Source: Yponomeuta sedellus (Eukaryota > Arthropoda > Insecta > Lepidoptera > Yponomeutidae). Taken from it: DNA of 64,000 bases. The number at the start of each line of letters is the position of its first letter. The stretch's first letter is position 1. The notes under the pieces were generated by a model. That model had not been told where the DNA came from. It searched no databases and was given only the letters and a program-made list of their open reading frames with translations. The position numbers were made by a program, and so were the translations under genes. Shown piece by piece: positions 35,330-48,453 of this stretch. Where the stretch lies: the NCBI GenBank assembly GCA_934045075.1, contig OW203725.1, positions 15,498,269-15,562,268 on the forward strand. Direction: 5' to 3'.

Positions 35330-36430
35330 TTTAACCGACTCCAAAAAAGGAGGAGGTTATCAATTCAACGCGTATATTACTTGTTTTTTTTTACTATGTT
35401 TTTCGCATATCTTCATCAAATCTTAACCGGTTTGGAAAAAAATTCTTTGTTCTACTAGGTGTACCGTCCCATTGGCCCTATTTAAAATTTGGTGAATATG
35501 GTGATGTTCTGATGAAGACTTTCAGAGATGGAAATTGAGAACTTTAAATTTTAAGGCAAAAAAAACTTGCGCAATAATTAAGTTAAGTTTCGATGTTACC
35601 TACAAACACTTTATTCATCAAATACTTTCATTCAATAACTCATTCTCTGGTGTGTGGTGGACAATGTTACGAAGACCATCAGCGCGAATGTCGCTCTTGA
35701 GGGGTTAATCTTCTATTCTACATCGAAATATGGGTTTTTCACTTATGTATTTATGTACGTAAAGTTTCATAACCACTTGCTAGACTAGGAATATTAAGAG
35801 TCAGATGCCCAAGATCATCAGCTCGCATGTCGTTCTTGAGTAGTTCTAAGCTTCTATCCAGATAAAAATTGGCCGTTTTTACTTAAGTATTTAATTTCAC
35901 GTCACTTTCTACAGCCGAAGATTTGTAAGTCTGATGATGACCAGCTCAAGGACACCCAGATGATAGGGCAACGTTGCACCTAAAAATCCGGAATTAAAGT
36001 TGAAATGTGTAGTTTCATTATTACTTGCTACACTACGAAAATTAAGAGTCAGGTGTAGAATAGCCCAATACCTCCTAGATATAAGGTATCGTTGCTCCTA
36101 TAAAACCAGAATTTAAGGCAAAATACACAATTTTACTGCCGTGGTTATTAGTCCCTTATTATTAAAGTTATTAAAGTCACATTGTCTATTTACAAAATAT
36201 TGTGAAATAAAAATAAAAACCGAATTCTGTACAACGTAAGGCACTAAAAACGCAGAAATAATTAAAAGGAATATGATCTATAAATTTGAAATTCGTGTAC
36301 ATCCAGGTATTGTAGAAGAATATCTTGGAGTCGGTGCCCAAAATGTATGTGCTGGTCTGGAACTTGGCACCGATTTCAAGATATACATCAGTCGTGCCTT
36401 ACAGTGTACAGAAGTCGGTTTTTATTTTTT
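35330..36430. mobile_element. Non-coding dispersed element with ACCGACT ends
   Basis: It begins AACCGACTCCAAAAAAGGAG and ends AGTCGGTTTTT. Diverged internal subrepeats occur (GACCATCAGCGCGAATGTCG near 35675, AGATCATCAGCTCGCATGTCG near 35813). ACCGACTTCCAAAAAGGAG-type sequence is common in lepidopteran genomes; class uncertain. Confidence 0.5.
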
Positions 36431-37300
36431 ATTTCTTAGTATGTTATGACCAGTAGAACAACTGAAGTTCAACAGCATCATAATCAGTCCCTTAAATACT
36501 ATGTATCACAAGTACTTGATATCCACATCAATGTTCCTCAAACTTATCGATATCGTCCTTCCATCGGACTGTTGGCCTGCACGCTGACCGTGCATCGTCC
36601 TGTTCTCGGCCGCCAGCCACCTCTGTGCTTACCCTCTCTGGTAAAGTTTTACAATCTTCTTACCCGACTGCGGTGGACCCCAAAAGGAGAGTAATGTATT
36701 TGGCTCGTATGTATGTACTTTATTAAGTAACAAAATACCCATCAACCCGTCTGCTGAACATAGACTAAATAGGAAGGACCCAAATTCACCAATTTAAGTC
36801 ACTAAGAGGTAATCAGGTTGGTCCCACCTGCTTAGTAATTAACTTAGCCTAATTGATGCTCAGCAGGTTGTAGTTTTCTGTGTTATTTCAGTTGGTTTTT
36901 TGTTATATGGTCTTAAATCTGACTACACATGTAGTCAGATTTAAGACTTATATGAATAACCTGGAAATATTCCAACATTAACCGCATGTGGCAAGATCTC
37001 TACGTGAACTCTTATCGTTCCGTTGCTGTCTAACTGAAGCTTTTTCCTTCTTTAAAACTGGCATGTTAGTGTTACATAAGTTTAAAAGTAGCCCCTTCGG
37101 CGTCTTGTGGCTTGGTGGTGTAAAGAAAGTACCAAGCAACGTGCTGGCATCGGCGACCTGCCTGCATAATAACCAGCCGGAGATATATTCATTACGTGCC
37201 AACCTCTCGAGGCGGTTCGCAGCCAACAAATAGACGCTTCACTTGAGAAGACGACTTTGTTTACCTTGTTAGAGCTTTGCGTTTTAATTTTGCCTTGGTA
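36431..37300. other. No gene; repeat tail and one hairpin
   Basis: A short LINE-like tail lies near 36655-36720 (CCCGACTGCGG). 36910-36927 and 36930-36947 form a perfect 18-bp hairpin with a 2-nt spacer. Confidence 0.45.
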
Positions 37301-37304
37301 GGGT

Positions 37305-37720
37305 TCCGGGCCTCAAAAGGAAAATGACCACTTTGTTGTCCGTCCGTTTGTTTGTCAAGACCGTTTGTTTTGGAAACGCGTGGAAGGAATTGGAATTGAA
37401 ATTTTAACCGTGAAAATATCAAACTTCCAAGTTAACGCAACAAATATTCACGGCCATTTATGCCGTAAAAAACGTATATTTTGACACTCAAGGGTAACAT
37501 AATTTGCAGGATAGGTACTTTTAGTTCACCGAGAACTATGAAATTTAGCAATTGAAGTCGTCTTAAACTACAAATATAGATAAAAACCTGAATAGCATAC
37601 ATTTCTTTTTGAATCATAAAAAGGTCTGAATTGCCCTTAGAGTTCGGAAAAAGCTGCAAGAGGTGATTCCTAAACTGTTTATATCTACCAATTTTCACGG
37701 AACCCTCGATGCGCGAGGCC
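37305..37720 (+). repeat. Degenerate dispersed repeat
   Basis: AGGGTTCCG...GTCCGTCCGTTTGTTTGTC at the left and ACGGAACCCTCGATGCGCGAG at the right. These are the two ends of a very common lepidopteran repeat; the middle is diverged. A similar reverse piece lies at 56480-56520. Confidence 0.5.
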
Positions 37721-37935
37721 GCCTATCACATGTTTTTTTTTTAGTTTGGACACAGAGGTTTTGTAATAAATGACTTCGCTGCAGTACTGCTTTCAAGAAA
37801 TTATTTTCGCAACAGAAGCAGTGTAGCCCGGAGCAATTTTATTTACCAATCGGATTTCATCGGTGTTTTGCACTAGTAGACGTGAATGATCGATGATGTC
37901 AAGACACTTCAACTTTTGAAGTCAATTTTTGTGAT

Positions 37936-38275
37936 TGCTGCCGGACCGTTCTTTAACGATCGAGAAGGTAAAGCAATATAGGGCGCGTTCAGTGCATTGA
38001 TGGTGACCGTCTATGACTAACGCTAGTGGCATTTTTCCGAACGGCTTCGTGCTTCACAAGGCACGCTCAGCAGTTGGTGCCGTATGTCGTCGATAGATGG
38101 CAGTCGTTAAGCGAAGTCAAAGGCCATACGGCTTGAAAATTTCTGACCGTAAGACCAGCCGCTGGTCTTGCAAGCCTCCACCAATGAGTCCTTGGTCCCC
38201 GTGGTGGAATATGGCTCAAACATTCCTCAGGGAAGAGATCCATGCCCTTCATTGGGGACATAATGGGTTGGTGAT
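37936..38275 (+). mobile_element. 5S rRNA-derived SINE, second subtype, diverged
   Basis: It shares GACCAGCCGCTGGTCTTGC and TCTATGACTAACGCTAGTGG with the copy at 9595. The 5S part is recognisable but weak. Confidence 0.65.
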
Positions 38276-38588
38276 GCTTTGTGAATGAAGTGATTTATAA
38301 CAAGAGCAAATACCAGAGAACTGACAGTATCTTCGCATTTCTAAGTTTATACAAAGACAAGCCTGAGCGCCTTGGCACGCATATTTGTTGGCGCAGTAAA
38401 TATGTTATGTACGTGCATTTTATTAATCTAGTACTATTTTATTTTGGGAACTTCCGTCACAAGGTGACCATAATAGTTCCATCGTACCCGATATGCCATT
38501 ATAGCTTATTAACTATACGTACATCATAAAAACAACTTTACTTTATTACTATTATTTCTTTAATTTTAATATTGTCATATTATACACT

Positions 38589-38764
38589 TTTAGTCCGGAT
38601 TTACTTACGGGTGTTGTTATTTCGGAAAAGTCCGACCAGGTTTCGCTCCGATTCGCAGAGCTTAATCATGATGAGCAGAGACGGAGCTCACGTCGTCGGT
38701 TGCTTGTCTCACAATCTGTGTCACAATGTGTTGTGCTCACGAAAGTTTTAGTTCAAAAATTGTC
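38589..38764. mobile_element. Foldback MITE, half copy
   Basis: CTTTTAGTCCGGATTTACTT through TTCGCAGAGCTTAATC matches the left arm of 48454-48663. It continues into CACAATGTGTTGTGC...GAAAGTTTTAG, which is the inverted outer flank of the 48.4-kb copy. Confidence 0.6.
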
Positions 38765-40270
38765 ATATTATTTTATTATTATAATTTTTACTACGACAAA
38801 ACCCGTGGGTGTATTTTTTATTGGATAAATAAATAAATTTTTGTTTGTATTGTATTTTGTCGGCTGAGTCAGGCAAGGCTCAGCCAGTATACCTACTCTG
38901 TAAAAAGTGTCACGTGTAGCTTAATGAAACAGATTGATTTTTCCTCTATACCACCAAATTCCATCAAAACAAGGTAACAGTCTTCTTCGTGTAGGTGAAT
39001 TATTAGGAGTAAACAAAACACGGGTAAATACAAAGAGCCACCGTGTTTGATAGCGTAAATTACATAACATAAGCGGCACTTTTTGTACAAGCCCTCATTA
39101 CGCGAGCTCTACACTTTATTCGCCTCTTGTTTGTATTTTTTTGTTTAGTGAATTAAAATTACGTGAGTAATGTAAAGTACTCGCGGAGTCGACATTTTAA
39201 CCACGAATGCTTTGCCTACATTAGTAATAAAAAGTTTACGGACTTACAAAAACGCAATTTCTTAAAAATACCCCTCAGAATCAGTTTCAGTGTTTATGGT
39301 AAAGGAAAGGATGCAACTTCAGATCTATATCTCCTTCCAATTCTAAAATATAAGGTTGCCTAGAAGAAAAAAGCCGCCATTGTATCTTATCTTCTGTGAC
39401 TATTTTTCTGGTATACCTACAATAAATAATTTCGTATCACTTAACCTCCTTAGACGTTGAAATTAACAATAGAAAAATATTGTTATTTACAAGATTTTTT
39501 ATGAACTGTTTTCCAGGATGTAAAAGTCTTATCTGGTGTCATCAATGTCTCAAAATAGAAACAAAGAAGAGAAAGAAATTCCCTTTCATAGGATTGCTAA
39601 TTTTAGAATTTTAGTAATTTAAATAGATACATAATGTTTGTCAGCCTAAAATTTTAAGTAATCTTATACTACATTACAGAGATATGAATAACTTTATATT
39701 AGGAATGCCTTAACTAGCGCCCATAATGAGAGACTTAAACATGTTTAGCATATAGTATTGTACCATTATGATCGCTAACCAATGAATATTCAATATAAGT
39801 ATCTGATGTGGCTATACAGCAGTGCCGGCGTGTTAGCCTTCACCAGTAGTGCGAAAAAGTATTTGTGAAATTTCAACGCAAAAAAATATGGCTATTTATA
39901 TAACTAATACAAATTTTATGGGTAGCAGATTGCCAACAATTTCTGCGAAGGAGCGGGTTCTTTTGCTAGTACTTCCACAATTAAACATCAAAGCTGATCG
40001 GGCCTACCTACTTGACGTGATGCGAAAACACAGTTTTTTATATATTATCTATAAGTTAGCGGTGATCACCAAAACACAATACGTAATGAAGGTTCGGTTT
40101 TTACAGACTTTTGTCTGTTTTAACAAATTAATTGCGGAGCTGCATGCGGTGAGATTTCAAGCAGAAAAAAGGAGAACAGTGGAGAAAAAGGTCATAAAAA
40201 GTTTTAAGATTTTCAGCGGCATCTCTGGACTTCTTCTTGTCGAACTCTCGCGTGTGTAGTGCAAATCAAT
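38765..40270. other. No confirmed gene
   Basis: One open frame of 136 codons (39849-40259, plus) has no recognised motif and is probably chance. Confidence 0.4.
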
Positions 40271-40274
40271 ATTT

Positions 40275-40445
40275 AATAATTAGCTAGCTGACCCAGCGAA
40301 CTTCATACCGCGTAACAGTTGATTCTGTATTTCTGTATTTTCTCTCCGTAAGAAACATCCTCATGCTTCAAGGAATATTCTAAAAAAAGAATAAGCGACA
40401 TCGGTTCAGCTGCTCTCGAGATTTGCGCACATTCAGCGAATCATT
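40275..40445 (+). repeat. LINE 3' end
   Basis: GCTGACCCAGCGAACTTCAT, TCTCTCCGTAAGAAACATCC and ATCGGTTCAGCTGCTCTCGAG, a familiar lepidopteran non-LTR element tail. Confidence 0.55.
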
Positions 40446-41193
40446 TTTATATTATACATACATTACATAAATGAAAGCGGCCGACCCAACATCCTTATGT
40501 GTAGAACGCACTTTTTATAATACATCGGTAGTACGAAACAATGGAGAACGCGTACTCAAACGTTTTAATCGATTAAGAAGGAGTTATTATGTCAAAAGAT
40601 AAATAAACGTGGTATTTTTCTTCTCTACGACTAATACAATATCGCCAGTCTATAAGTCAATATAGTCACGTGGTTCAAAAACGCACCATATAAATCGGAC
40701 GTATACTATAACGTCATTTCCTCACATAACGCCTTATAAGGTATGAACCGTTTATCAATATTTTAGTTCATCTCATAAAATAATGTTTTATGCATCTGCG
40801 CCCTTATAACAAAACGTTTGCCTGTATGAAAAGACTAAATGTAATAAGTTTTTATTAATATACTCGTATTAACTTCATATTTTACATTTTTATAATCTCG
40901 AAGACCCTGAAAAAAAATGTTTTATTTTGTAACTTTTTTTGTTTGTTTATGTCTTGCATGATATAAAAGCAATTTTAATCTAATCTTAGCGAGGCGCAAG
41001 TCCAGCATTGTAAGCCGATACCATCATGCGCCTGCAGCACGGTTCGCCGAATCAACACCTCAACTAATAATTAGAGTTGCAACTTGCCAACACCATTGTT
41101 AACCGAAAGAGATATGAAAAGAAATAGTATGAAGAATTTATGATGGACCCTTTAATTTTCCTTTTGTTATTAAAGTAATTAATAATAATAACA
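40446..41193. other. No gene seen
   Basis: No gene or named repeat recognised. Confidence 0.45.
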
Positions 41194-41304
41194 TTTACAT
41201 ATTTTATAGGCACATACATTGTTTCTGGCTCCGCACTAGGATACCCTGTGTCGTGGGAGCCAGAAACAACGGCATCACAAACAAGTAAACATCCAAGACC
41301 GAGG
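41194..41304 (-). repeat. tRNA-SINE family B, 3' part
   Basis: Reverse complement of the body: ACTAGGATACCCTGTGTCGTG and AAGTAAACATCCAAGACC. The tRNA head is missing. Confidence 0.65.
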
Positions 41305-41364
41305 TTTGTTTTTATTTAATTCAATTTATGACTCGGAATATTTTATCCTACAAATACATTTCTA

Positions 41365-41450
41365 TGTACCCACTGCAGGGCCCAGACTTTTCTCAGAGAC
41401 AGAGTTTATGGGCTTGATTACAACGCGTGCCCACCGCGAATTCAGATTAT
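41365..41450 (-). repeat. SINE family D fragment
   Basis: CCCACTGCAGGGCCCAGAC, CAGAGACAGAGTTTATGGGC and GCGTGCCCACCGCG. Confidence 0.55.
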
Positions 41451-44409
41451 TATACTCCTTAATCAGAGCCAGTGCCCGCCTCACGTTTTTTTAATATATT
41501 TATAAGTGATAAATAAAAAAATATCGGGAATGGCTGATTTGTTTAGTTTTAAACTATATTTTTTGTTGTTAAGTTGGCACAACTGTTTTGCCACGGAGTT
41601 TGACTTCCATTTTTTATTTAGAATAAATCCGTGTTGTAAAATATTACTATAATTATAAAAAAAATTGTAATCCAAATTACAAAAAATAACTACTATTTTA
41701 TGTATTATTCATGTTTTCCCGGTACTTCCGGTACTTTCTTGACAGCGTGAATAGTAAACGGGTCTAATTGCGATTAGGTAAAAGTATATGTAACTATGTA
41801 TGAGCATCGCGAGACATTAAAAAATTCTTTCACCAATCATATTTGTCGAAAAATGTTTGTATTGCCAAATGGCCAAATTCCGCAACATCGTCTTATATTA
41901 TTTTATCGAACCTTAGGCACATTTGCAATTATTAAGATCGTCGCACTAAATCACATGAGTACAAATTTTTCAAGCACTGAAAAAAAAACAATTATTAAAA
42001 TTAAAATTTTAATTTTATTTATAGGTGACGGAGAGATGCCATGAAACAATGAATGAAACTTACAATGTTCTTTAGAAAAAAATATTAACTGTTATTTAAG
42101 GTACTTACGTTGTATTGAACAATAAATTTATTGACATTTGACTTAGATGACTGTGCTTTAGTCCGCTGATCCCAGTTAATAACAGGATTTAGGTTATGTT
42201 AGCTAACTGCCAACTTTCATCGGAACTTTCTAAAGGCAAGATGACCATATTTATAACAATCTCCACCTGCCGCTCTGAGCTGCTCGGTTCCCACGTAGCA
42301 CATTCTAAGGTGGCCATCAATATCTAATAACGTTTACGTTCGCGTCAATGGAGATGCCGGATAATATCGGACCAGATTCCAAGCAGAAACGTGCAAGATT
42401 TGCGCGGAATATAAAATACGCTACATCAGGTATGCGGACGCTGATCGATATTACAATTTCAATTACTTAGATCCGCTTTTGGTATTATGGGAGATCATGG
42501 TGACTAAGCACAAACAGTAGAACAATTAAATTGATTTCGAACAAGCAGCTTGTATGTTTGCTTCACCTATTGATACAGTCGACAACACATCACCCTTTAC
42601 ATCCATTCACTCTACTCAGCAACGGGTGACTTTGCATCTGACGTAAGCGTGTCAACTTTGTATTTACTGTAAATTGTGATGGAAAAACTTCATAATATAA
42701 ATTCATATTATGCGAGTATAATAAATTACATCGGTTCCTCAATAGAGATGTTTGTTAACTTCATATGCAGATATATAAATAATTCATCAGAATCTAGTAG
42801 GAACTCGAAGTTGTAACAGCTAAAATGATAATAGAATTTTAAAATGATAAGGTTGATAGGTTATCTCAAATTCAAATCAATTTATTTCAACGTAAAGAAT
42901 TTACATTCTGTTTGATGAATGTCAATGTACAATGTAAAATGTAAGCCGCTGCCTTCGGGCCGTATTGTAGTGGAGAAAAAGGCAGCGAAAAAAAAAACTC
43001 CACTCTGACCATCTTTTCTCAAATCATCTTAAAACCAAATACATCAGTTGCCATATGTAAACCTAATAGGATTTCATGATTGCCATTAACAACCCTAAAT
43101 GCCAAAGCATTAGTCAAATGTCTCACAATAATAGGGGAAAACATAAGTGCTGCGGGCAGACACACGAACAGCACTCGTTCACGAGCATAACGCAGTGGTC
43201 AGCCATCATCAGTCTCAACCATTTTGGAGGGAGATAGATGACCCGAACACCACGCTACCATTCGAATGACCTTTAGCAAACCTGCAGTTAAGTTTTTGTC
43301 AATTGAATTATCTATATCTGCTGTTAACTGTAAGGGTCAAACTCCATAATATAAAATAACGTTACATAATAAATAACATCGATTCCCCAGTGGAGGTTTT
43401 CGTAAACTGCATATGCAGATAAATAATTCATCAAAATCCGGTCGGAACTCAAAGTGGTGGCTGGCAAAAATCGGTTTACGTATGTGGGAACTAGCGGGGG
43501 GTGCGCCGTGTGGGGAGGGGCGGGCGCGTGCCGTTGATATAACCCGCTACACCAGTGGCAGAGCGCAAACAAATTGGATGCTTAAAATTCAATTTGAAGG
43601 TTTCGCGGTCCGCTTCAATCATCCGCCTCGTTCGTTACTGGACCTGCTCCCCGCTACTCGCACACGCCGATGGCAACACAATTGAGGAAGTAAAGGACAA
43701 AGCCTCACTTTTTACATCTTTAGGGAAACAGTAAAATGTTACTAACATCACGTATCGCTTAAACGGAATGCCTTAGTTCATTAGGTATATCGTTTTTGCG
43801 AAATTTTGGCGGGTTTTACTTATAAAATATGTTTTATTTTTCTGGGCTCTAAGAAAACAAAACAAAAGATTTTTTTTGAGATATTGTTCTTTATCTCCTT
43901 AATAGTTTTCCTACAACTTACGACGTTTGTTTTAAAGATTTGCGAGTCGTTGAATTCGAAAGAAGTACTTACATCCTGACCAAAGCGTAAAGACCACGAG
44001 CGAAGTGGAATACAAAACTAGCGAATAATTTCAAAAGTAGTGTGCTCTTACCTTGAAGAAAGATCTGTAATTAACTACAATACTAAACTGTTAAGAAACC
44101 TTTTCTTATAGAAACTTTTAAAATAAAGCGAAGATTTCGAAGCGGTTCTATTAAGAATTTTAAGATGAAATAACTAGTCTCGAAAGTTTTCTGTCGGAGT
44201 ACTCTCGTGAATAACTAAAGACTATTTTCGTGTTAAAACATGCGCTGTGAGCAAATCTGCGTCCATTGTTTACCCATATTCTTGGAGATCAACATCACTA
44301 GCAAGAAATTTCCTTGATATTTTCCTGGAATTCATGCTGGTTGCATACCGGTTCAAAACTATGTACTGTGTATATTTATAACATTTAACTGGTATAAATT
44401 AAGTTAGTT
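41451..44409. other. No gene; one diverged direct repeat
   Basis: 42717-42810 and 43366-43456 are related direct copies (CATATGCAGAT...AATAATTCATCA...GGAACTC). 43490-43530 is GC-rich. No coding region recognised. Confidence 0.45.
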
Positions 44410-44642
44410 GAATGGAACTGAATCCATTGACTGTAAAACCGAAAGTCTCGGGTTCGATCCCCGGCCGGGTCAAACTAAAAAACGCAATTTTCTAGTTTGT
44501 CTCGGGTCTTGGATGTTATCTATGTATTTGTGGTATTAAATCTATCGTCGTGTTAGCAGCTGTAACACAAGTCATTTAGTTGTACTTGGTATGGTGCTAA
44601 CGAGATCTGTGTAATATGTCCATGAATATTTATTATTGTTAT
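44410..44642 (+). mobile_element. tRNA-SINE family C, copy 2
   Basis: Diverged head with B box GGTTCGATCCCCGGCCGGG. The tail has TGTTAGCAGCTGTAACACAAG and GCTAACGAGATCTGTG, shared with 25250-25471. Confidence 0.65.
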
Positions 44643-44854
44643 TAAAGCGTTTCGTATCGAATCGTATCAAATCAAATTAAATTAATTTGTTGAGCTAGAA
44701 CATTGGTTACGGTAGTCATATTTGCATATTAGTTAGATCACATTTTACTTTGGAATTCGATCTAATAATGAAAGTTGTTTATATTATTGATAAGTCAATA
44801 CGTCCGGACCCAACAAAACTGCGCGTTTCATCACGATGTTTTACTTCACACTCT

Positions 44855-45005
44855 AGGTAGGGCCGACTTAGCTATCAGGATGGTATAGATGCTTCCGAGG
44901 CACTTGCAGCTCCGAATGGTAACTTCACCCATCTGTATGGGTGAAGGTGCCACTGGACGCAGTATATAAATCTTCGCACTACGTAGATGCAAAGACCAAA
45001 GTTTT
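44855..45005 (+). repeat. Dispersed repeat shared with 1555-1725
   Basis: GGCCGACTTAGCTATCAGGATGG and GGTGCCACTGGAC in the same order as at 1565-1695. Confidence 0.55.
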
Positions 45006-45424
45006 ATATTGTTGAGTAGAATATACCCCCAAAGTTTTGTCGGATCTTTCTGAACCACCCTGCATAGATAACGTGGCCTTCGAGTCGCATGAAGAGGGAC
45101 GGCGAATGTAGATTGTAGATCACATCGAACATAATCTCGAAGAATGTGTCAAGTCACTGCCTCTAGGACCATCATTAACTTTTGGGACCGACTTTATTCT
45201 ATCAATTATGTATATTTTTTTGCATCTTCTGATTAATTTTGGCTTACAAAAGTTGTTTCCCAAGACGCAGGATAATGCGAAAAAAAGCTGTCATGATTCT
45301 AAGAGGAATCGTCTTTTTAAACTCTAAAGATTAGTTAAGTATAAAGAGGGATTCTCATTCGACATTCCCTTTTACTGATACATACTAATACTTTTTCTTT
45401 TAAGATATATACGTCACACAGCAA
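45006..45424. other. No gene seen
   Basis: No gene or named repeat recognised. Confidence 0.45.
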
Positions 45425-45579
45425 GACTTAGGGCTTTTTTCACAGACAGAGTATGGGCTAAATTACTACGCGTGCCCCGAATTTCAAGAACTTTTAATTC
45501 TATTAGTAATTTTATAGAATTTTAAAAAGTTATTGGGTGTTGCAAAAGAAGCAAGAAAGTAGGATTAACGTAGTAGAAA

Positions 45580-45800
45580 TGTTACTTAGAATGACAGGAT
45601 ACGCAATAGTCTGATTAGAGAACGTTGTAGACTGAAAGAGGATGTAGTGACTAGAATTGAGAAAGAAATGTTGCGTTGGTTTGGGCATGTGGAGATGATG
45701 AAGGACGAAAGATGACGAAACAAATATATTCGTATATTGCGAATGTGAGTGGAAGGGCCGTAAGGAACGTCCGAGGCGGACATACATCGACCAAATAGGG
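45580..45800 (+). pseudogene. RTE-type LINE ORF, C-terminal remnant
   Basis: The frame reading RIEKEMLRWFGHVE matches the typical late part of RTE-clade reverse transcriptase ORFs in insects. Stops and a frameshift follow, and a GRAVRNVRGGHTSTK-like continuation appears in another frame. A family D fragment (45425-45490) lies just upstream. Confidence 0.6.
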
Positions 45801-46004
45801 GATGCCAACAAACGGCCGAAAGGGAAATTCTTTACTTTATATATATTTTTTTAGATTCCATGTTTGGTTACAACTATAGTGTTCTCTTTTTAAAATCCGT
45901 GTCTTTTATATTTTATTCAGTGAGAACGGGGACGGGCTAAGAACCAGCGCAGTGATGATAGATCAGATGTACTGACAACACTAAAGCATATAATTAGAAT
46001 CACA

Positions 46005-46223
46005 TATATTTTTTATACTATTTTTAATGCACTAACCCGTGCTAAGGACAATTTTAAAAACCTATGTAGAGGCTAAAAAATTCACTCATGCCGGGATTCG
46101 AACCCGCAACCTCTGGCTATCCGTGCCAGCGCTCTTCCAATCGAGCCAATGGGCGACTCACCGGCATCAGTGAAATTTCGAACCTCTTTACACTATTCTC
46201 TGTATTACGTACGGTATATATTT
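46005..46223 (-). mobile_element. tRNA-SINE family A, single unit with target duplication
   Basis: The simplest copy: a minus unit (about 46016-46212) flanked by ATATATTTTTT on both sides. It gives the family structure, 5' to 3': GTACGTAATACAG leader of about 70 nt, tRNA-like segment (B box GGTTCGAATCCC), GCCTCTACATAGG, and tail GCACGGGTTAGTGCATTAAA. Confidence 0.75.
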
Positions 46224-47349
46224 TTTGCCATAGGCTTTACGTGTTCTCGACTCTGTGTGCGATAAATAAAGATTTTTCAAATTCAACTTCAATTTACTCT
46301 AAAGAGCATTTCTTCAGAATGAGATTTTCAAATGCCTAAAACTGTCTTTTCAAAAAAAATTATCGTATAATATTTTAAGACAAAACTTTGTACGTATCAA
46401 TTCAAAATAGACAATATTTCCGATAATACTTAACGTATTAAAAATAACCTATCAGTCAAGTTACGAGATGAAACTTAGCTCATTGTCAGTTCTATCAACT
46501 ATAAGTACTTTTTAAGTAGGGAACACCAAACGGTACACGACACTTTTCATATCTGCTAAACTTCTACTCATGGACCTTGTCAAGACAAAGAAGAGATGTT
46601 GATGTCGTTCCGGCGTCGTCTCAAGTTTTCTAATCCTCAGTTCTTCAGGAAGTTTTCCTATATCGCGTACGTAACAGGCTTACACGAGTACTTATAGTAT
46701 TCTCGTGTACGTTTTCCGCCAACAAGGACTACAGGAACTCTAACATTACTCAAACTGACTCAGAGCACGAGCTTATGTAATAATATATTTATTTTTACAC
46801 GCACGAAACAACTTGCGTAATGGAGCAGAAGCAGCGAAAATAGGCTCACACTCTGCGCGCATAAGATTATTTAATTTATGTGCTTGAAATACGAATTACA
46901 TTTTGGAATATCAATTTCAATAAAGGTGCAGTCCAACTAAATCCCTGCTTAGGGCACTTCTCCTGTATGAGTTTTCATTAGGAATTGAATTTAGTCGATT
47001 CCAACTTGATTCGATCAGTGGCTCGTACCTTTCCTTCATGCTGGGCGAGGTAAATCCGCATTCAGCAAGTTTTAGGAATCGACTTAAGGTCGGTAAATAA
47101 TGCAATCTACGAATAAACTACCACTGGATTCAAACAATTCGGAATAAACTATTAGGAAAGTATCTCAATTAGGTCTTAACTTTATTACGTTTTGACTTAC
47201 GCTTTAACTTCATTGCGTTTAAATAAGGTTAGGTCGCAGACCTTAAGCTTCAGCAGACCAAAAAGGGCCTTCTACCTACACATGCCGCCTTTTCGAGAGA
47301 TTACTCCCTAATCTCTCGAATAAGGCCATTGGTTGATTGATTGACTGAC
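46224..47349. other. No gene seen
   Basis: No gene or named repeat recognised. A short inverted repeat GAGAGATTA/TAATCTCTC lies near 47293-47320. Confidence 0.45.
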
Positions 47350-47675
47350 TCGTTGACCTAGCAGTATCACGTCTAATTACCACGCCGGAGGTCGTGGGTT
47401 CGATTCTCACGGGGGCCGCCGTACATTTGTACAAATGGCTTCCGTCTGGGTGTATCGATATCAACCCATGTATGTCCCGACTGCTGGGGCACGGGTCTCT
47501 TCCTAAGGTTACAAGGTTAGCCCATACTCCACCACGGGGGCCAAGTCCGGGTTGGTGGAGGATAGTAAGACAGTGGCGGGCCGTTATCAAGCCGCCCATA
47601 AGGCCTCTGACGTGGCTTAACGACTGCCATTACATGGCAGCCGGCACCAACGGCTTAACGTGCCTTGCGAAGCAC
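47350..47675. mobile_element. tRNA-headed SINE joined to inverted 5S-SINE body
   Basis: A plus-strand tRNA-like segment (about 47350-47425, B box GGTTCGATTCTC) meets a minus-strand SINE body (47459-47675). That body is the one shared by the 5S-headed copies: ATGTATGTCCCGACTGCTGG to CCGGCACCAACGGCTTAACG. Head and body are in opposite orientations here. Confidence 0.6.
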
Positions 47676-48412
47676 TGGGTGTATTATCATGTTTATATTC
47701 TTTTTAATGCACTAACCCGTGCTAAGGACAATTTTATTATCAAGTGTACGATGTCCTTGCCTGGTTACTATAGTGCAAGGTATCCTAGTTTGGGACCATA
47801 AGGGATTGTGTTGTGTTGAAGTTGTAATTATTGATTCATTGATTTCAATTAGATTAAACCTTATTTAGTCTCCCTTAGCAGCAGTCAAAAGGATTAGTTG
47901 AAGTATTGTCAAGGGAAGGAACCAGCGGTTTTAACAAAGTGACAGTAACCAAGAACCAGTGTTGAGTATTTAAAATAAAAGTAATTGTGCGTTTAGTTTC
48001 GATTCTTTTATTATTCGACACCATATTTTATGCACTCCATTTATACACCAAATTGTAACAAAATGATGATATATTTCTTATTTATAGAATACAGATCCAG
48101 TTTATCCCTTATCATATTTTTCACGATCAAATACAGTAACAGAAATAATAGAATATCTATAGATAACTAACGATAATAAAATTATCACAATGATAAACCA
48201 TTTTTTTTATTTAGTTTAATGTGTTTTGAGTAATTACATTTTTTTTTTCTCAATTCCTCGATATAAACGTATTTAACCAGGTTTTATATTAGAACATAGT
48301 ACTTATACATAATAACAGAATATTGCCCTCGTTATATGAAATGAAAATATATAATAATAATTACTTAATACGAAAAGGAACAAGAACAATAAAAAAATAA
48401 ACTAACTGAAAT
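47676..48412. other. SINE tail scraps, otherwise no gene
   Basis: 47696-47735 is a family A tail (AATGCACTAACCCGTGC). 47757-47800 resembles a family B tail. The remainder is AT-rich. Confidence 0.45.
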
Positions 48413-48453
48413 GTTTTTGAACTGAAACTTTCGTAAGCACAACACATTGTAGA

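Noticed and set aside
39849..40259. 136-codon open frame
   Set aside because: No recognised domain and no neighbours supporting a gene; kept only as a remark.
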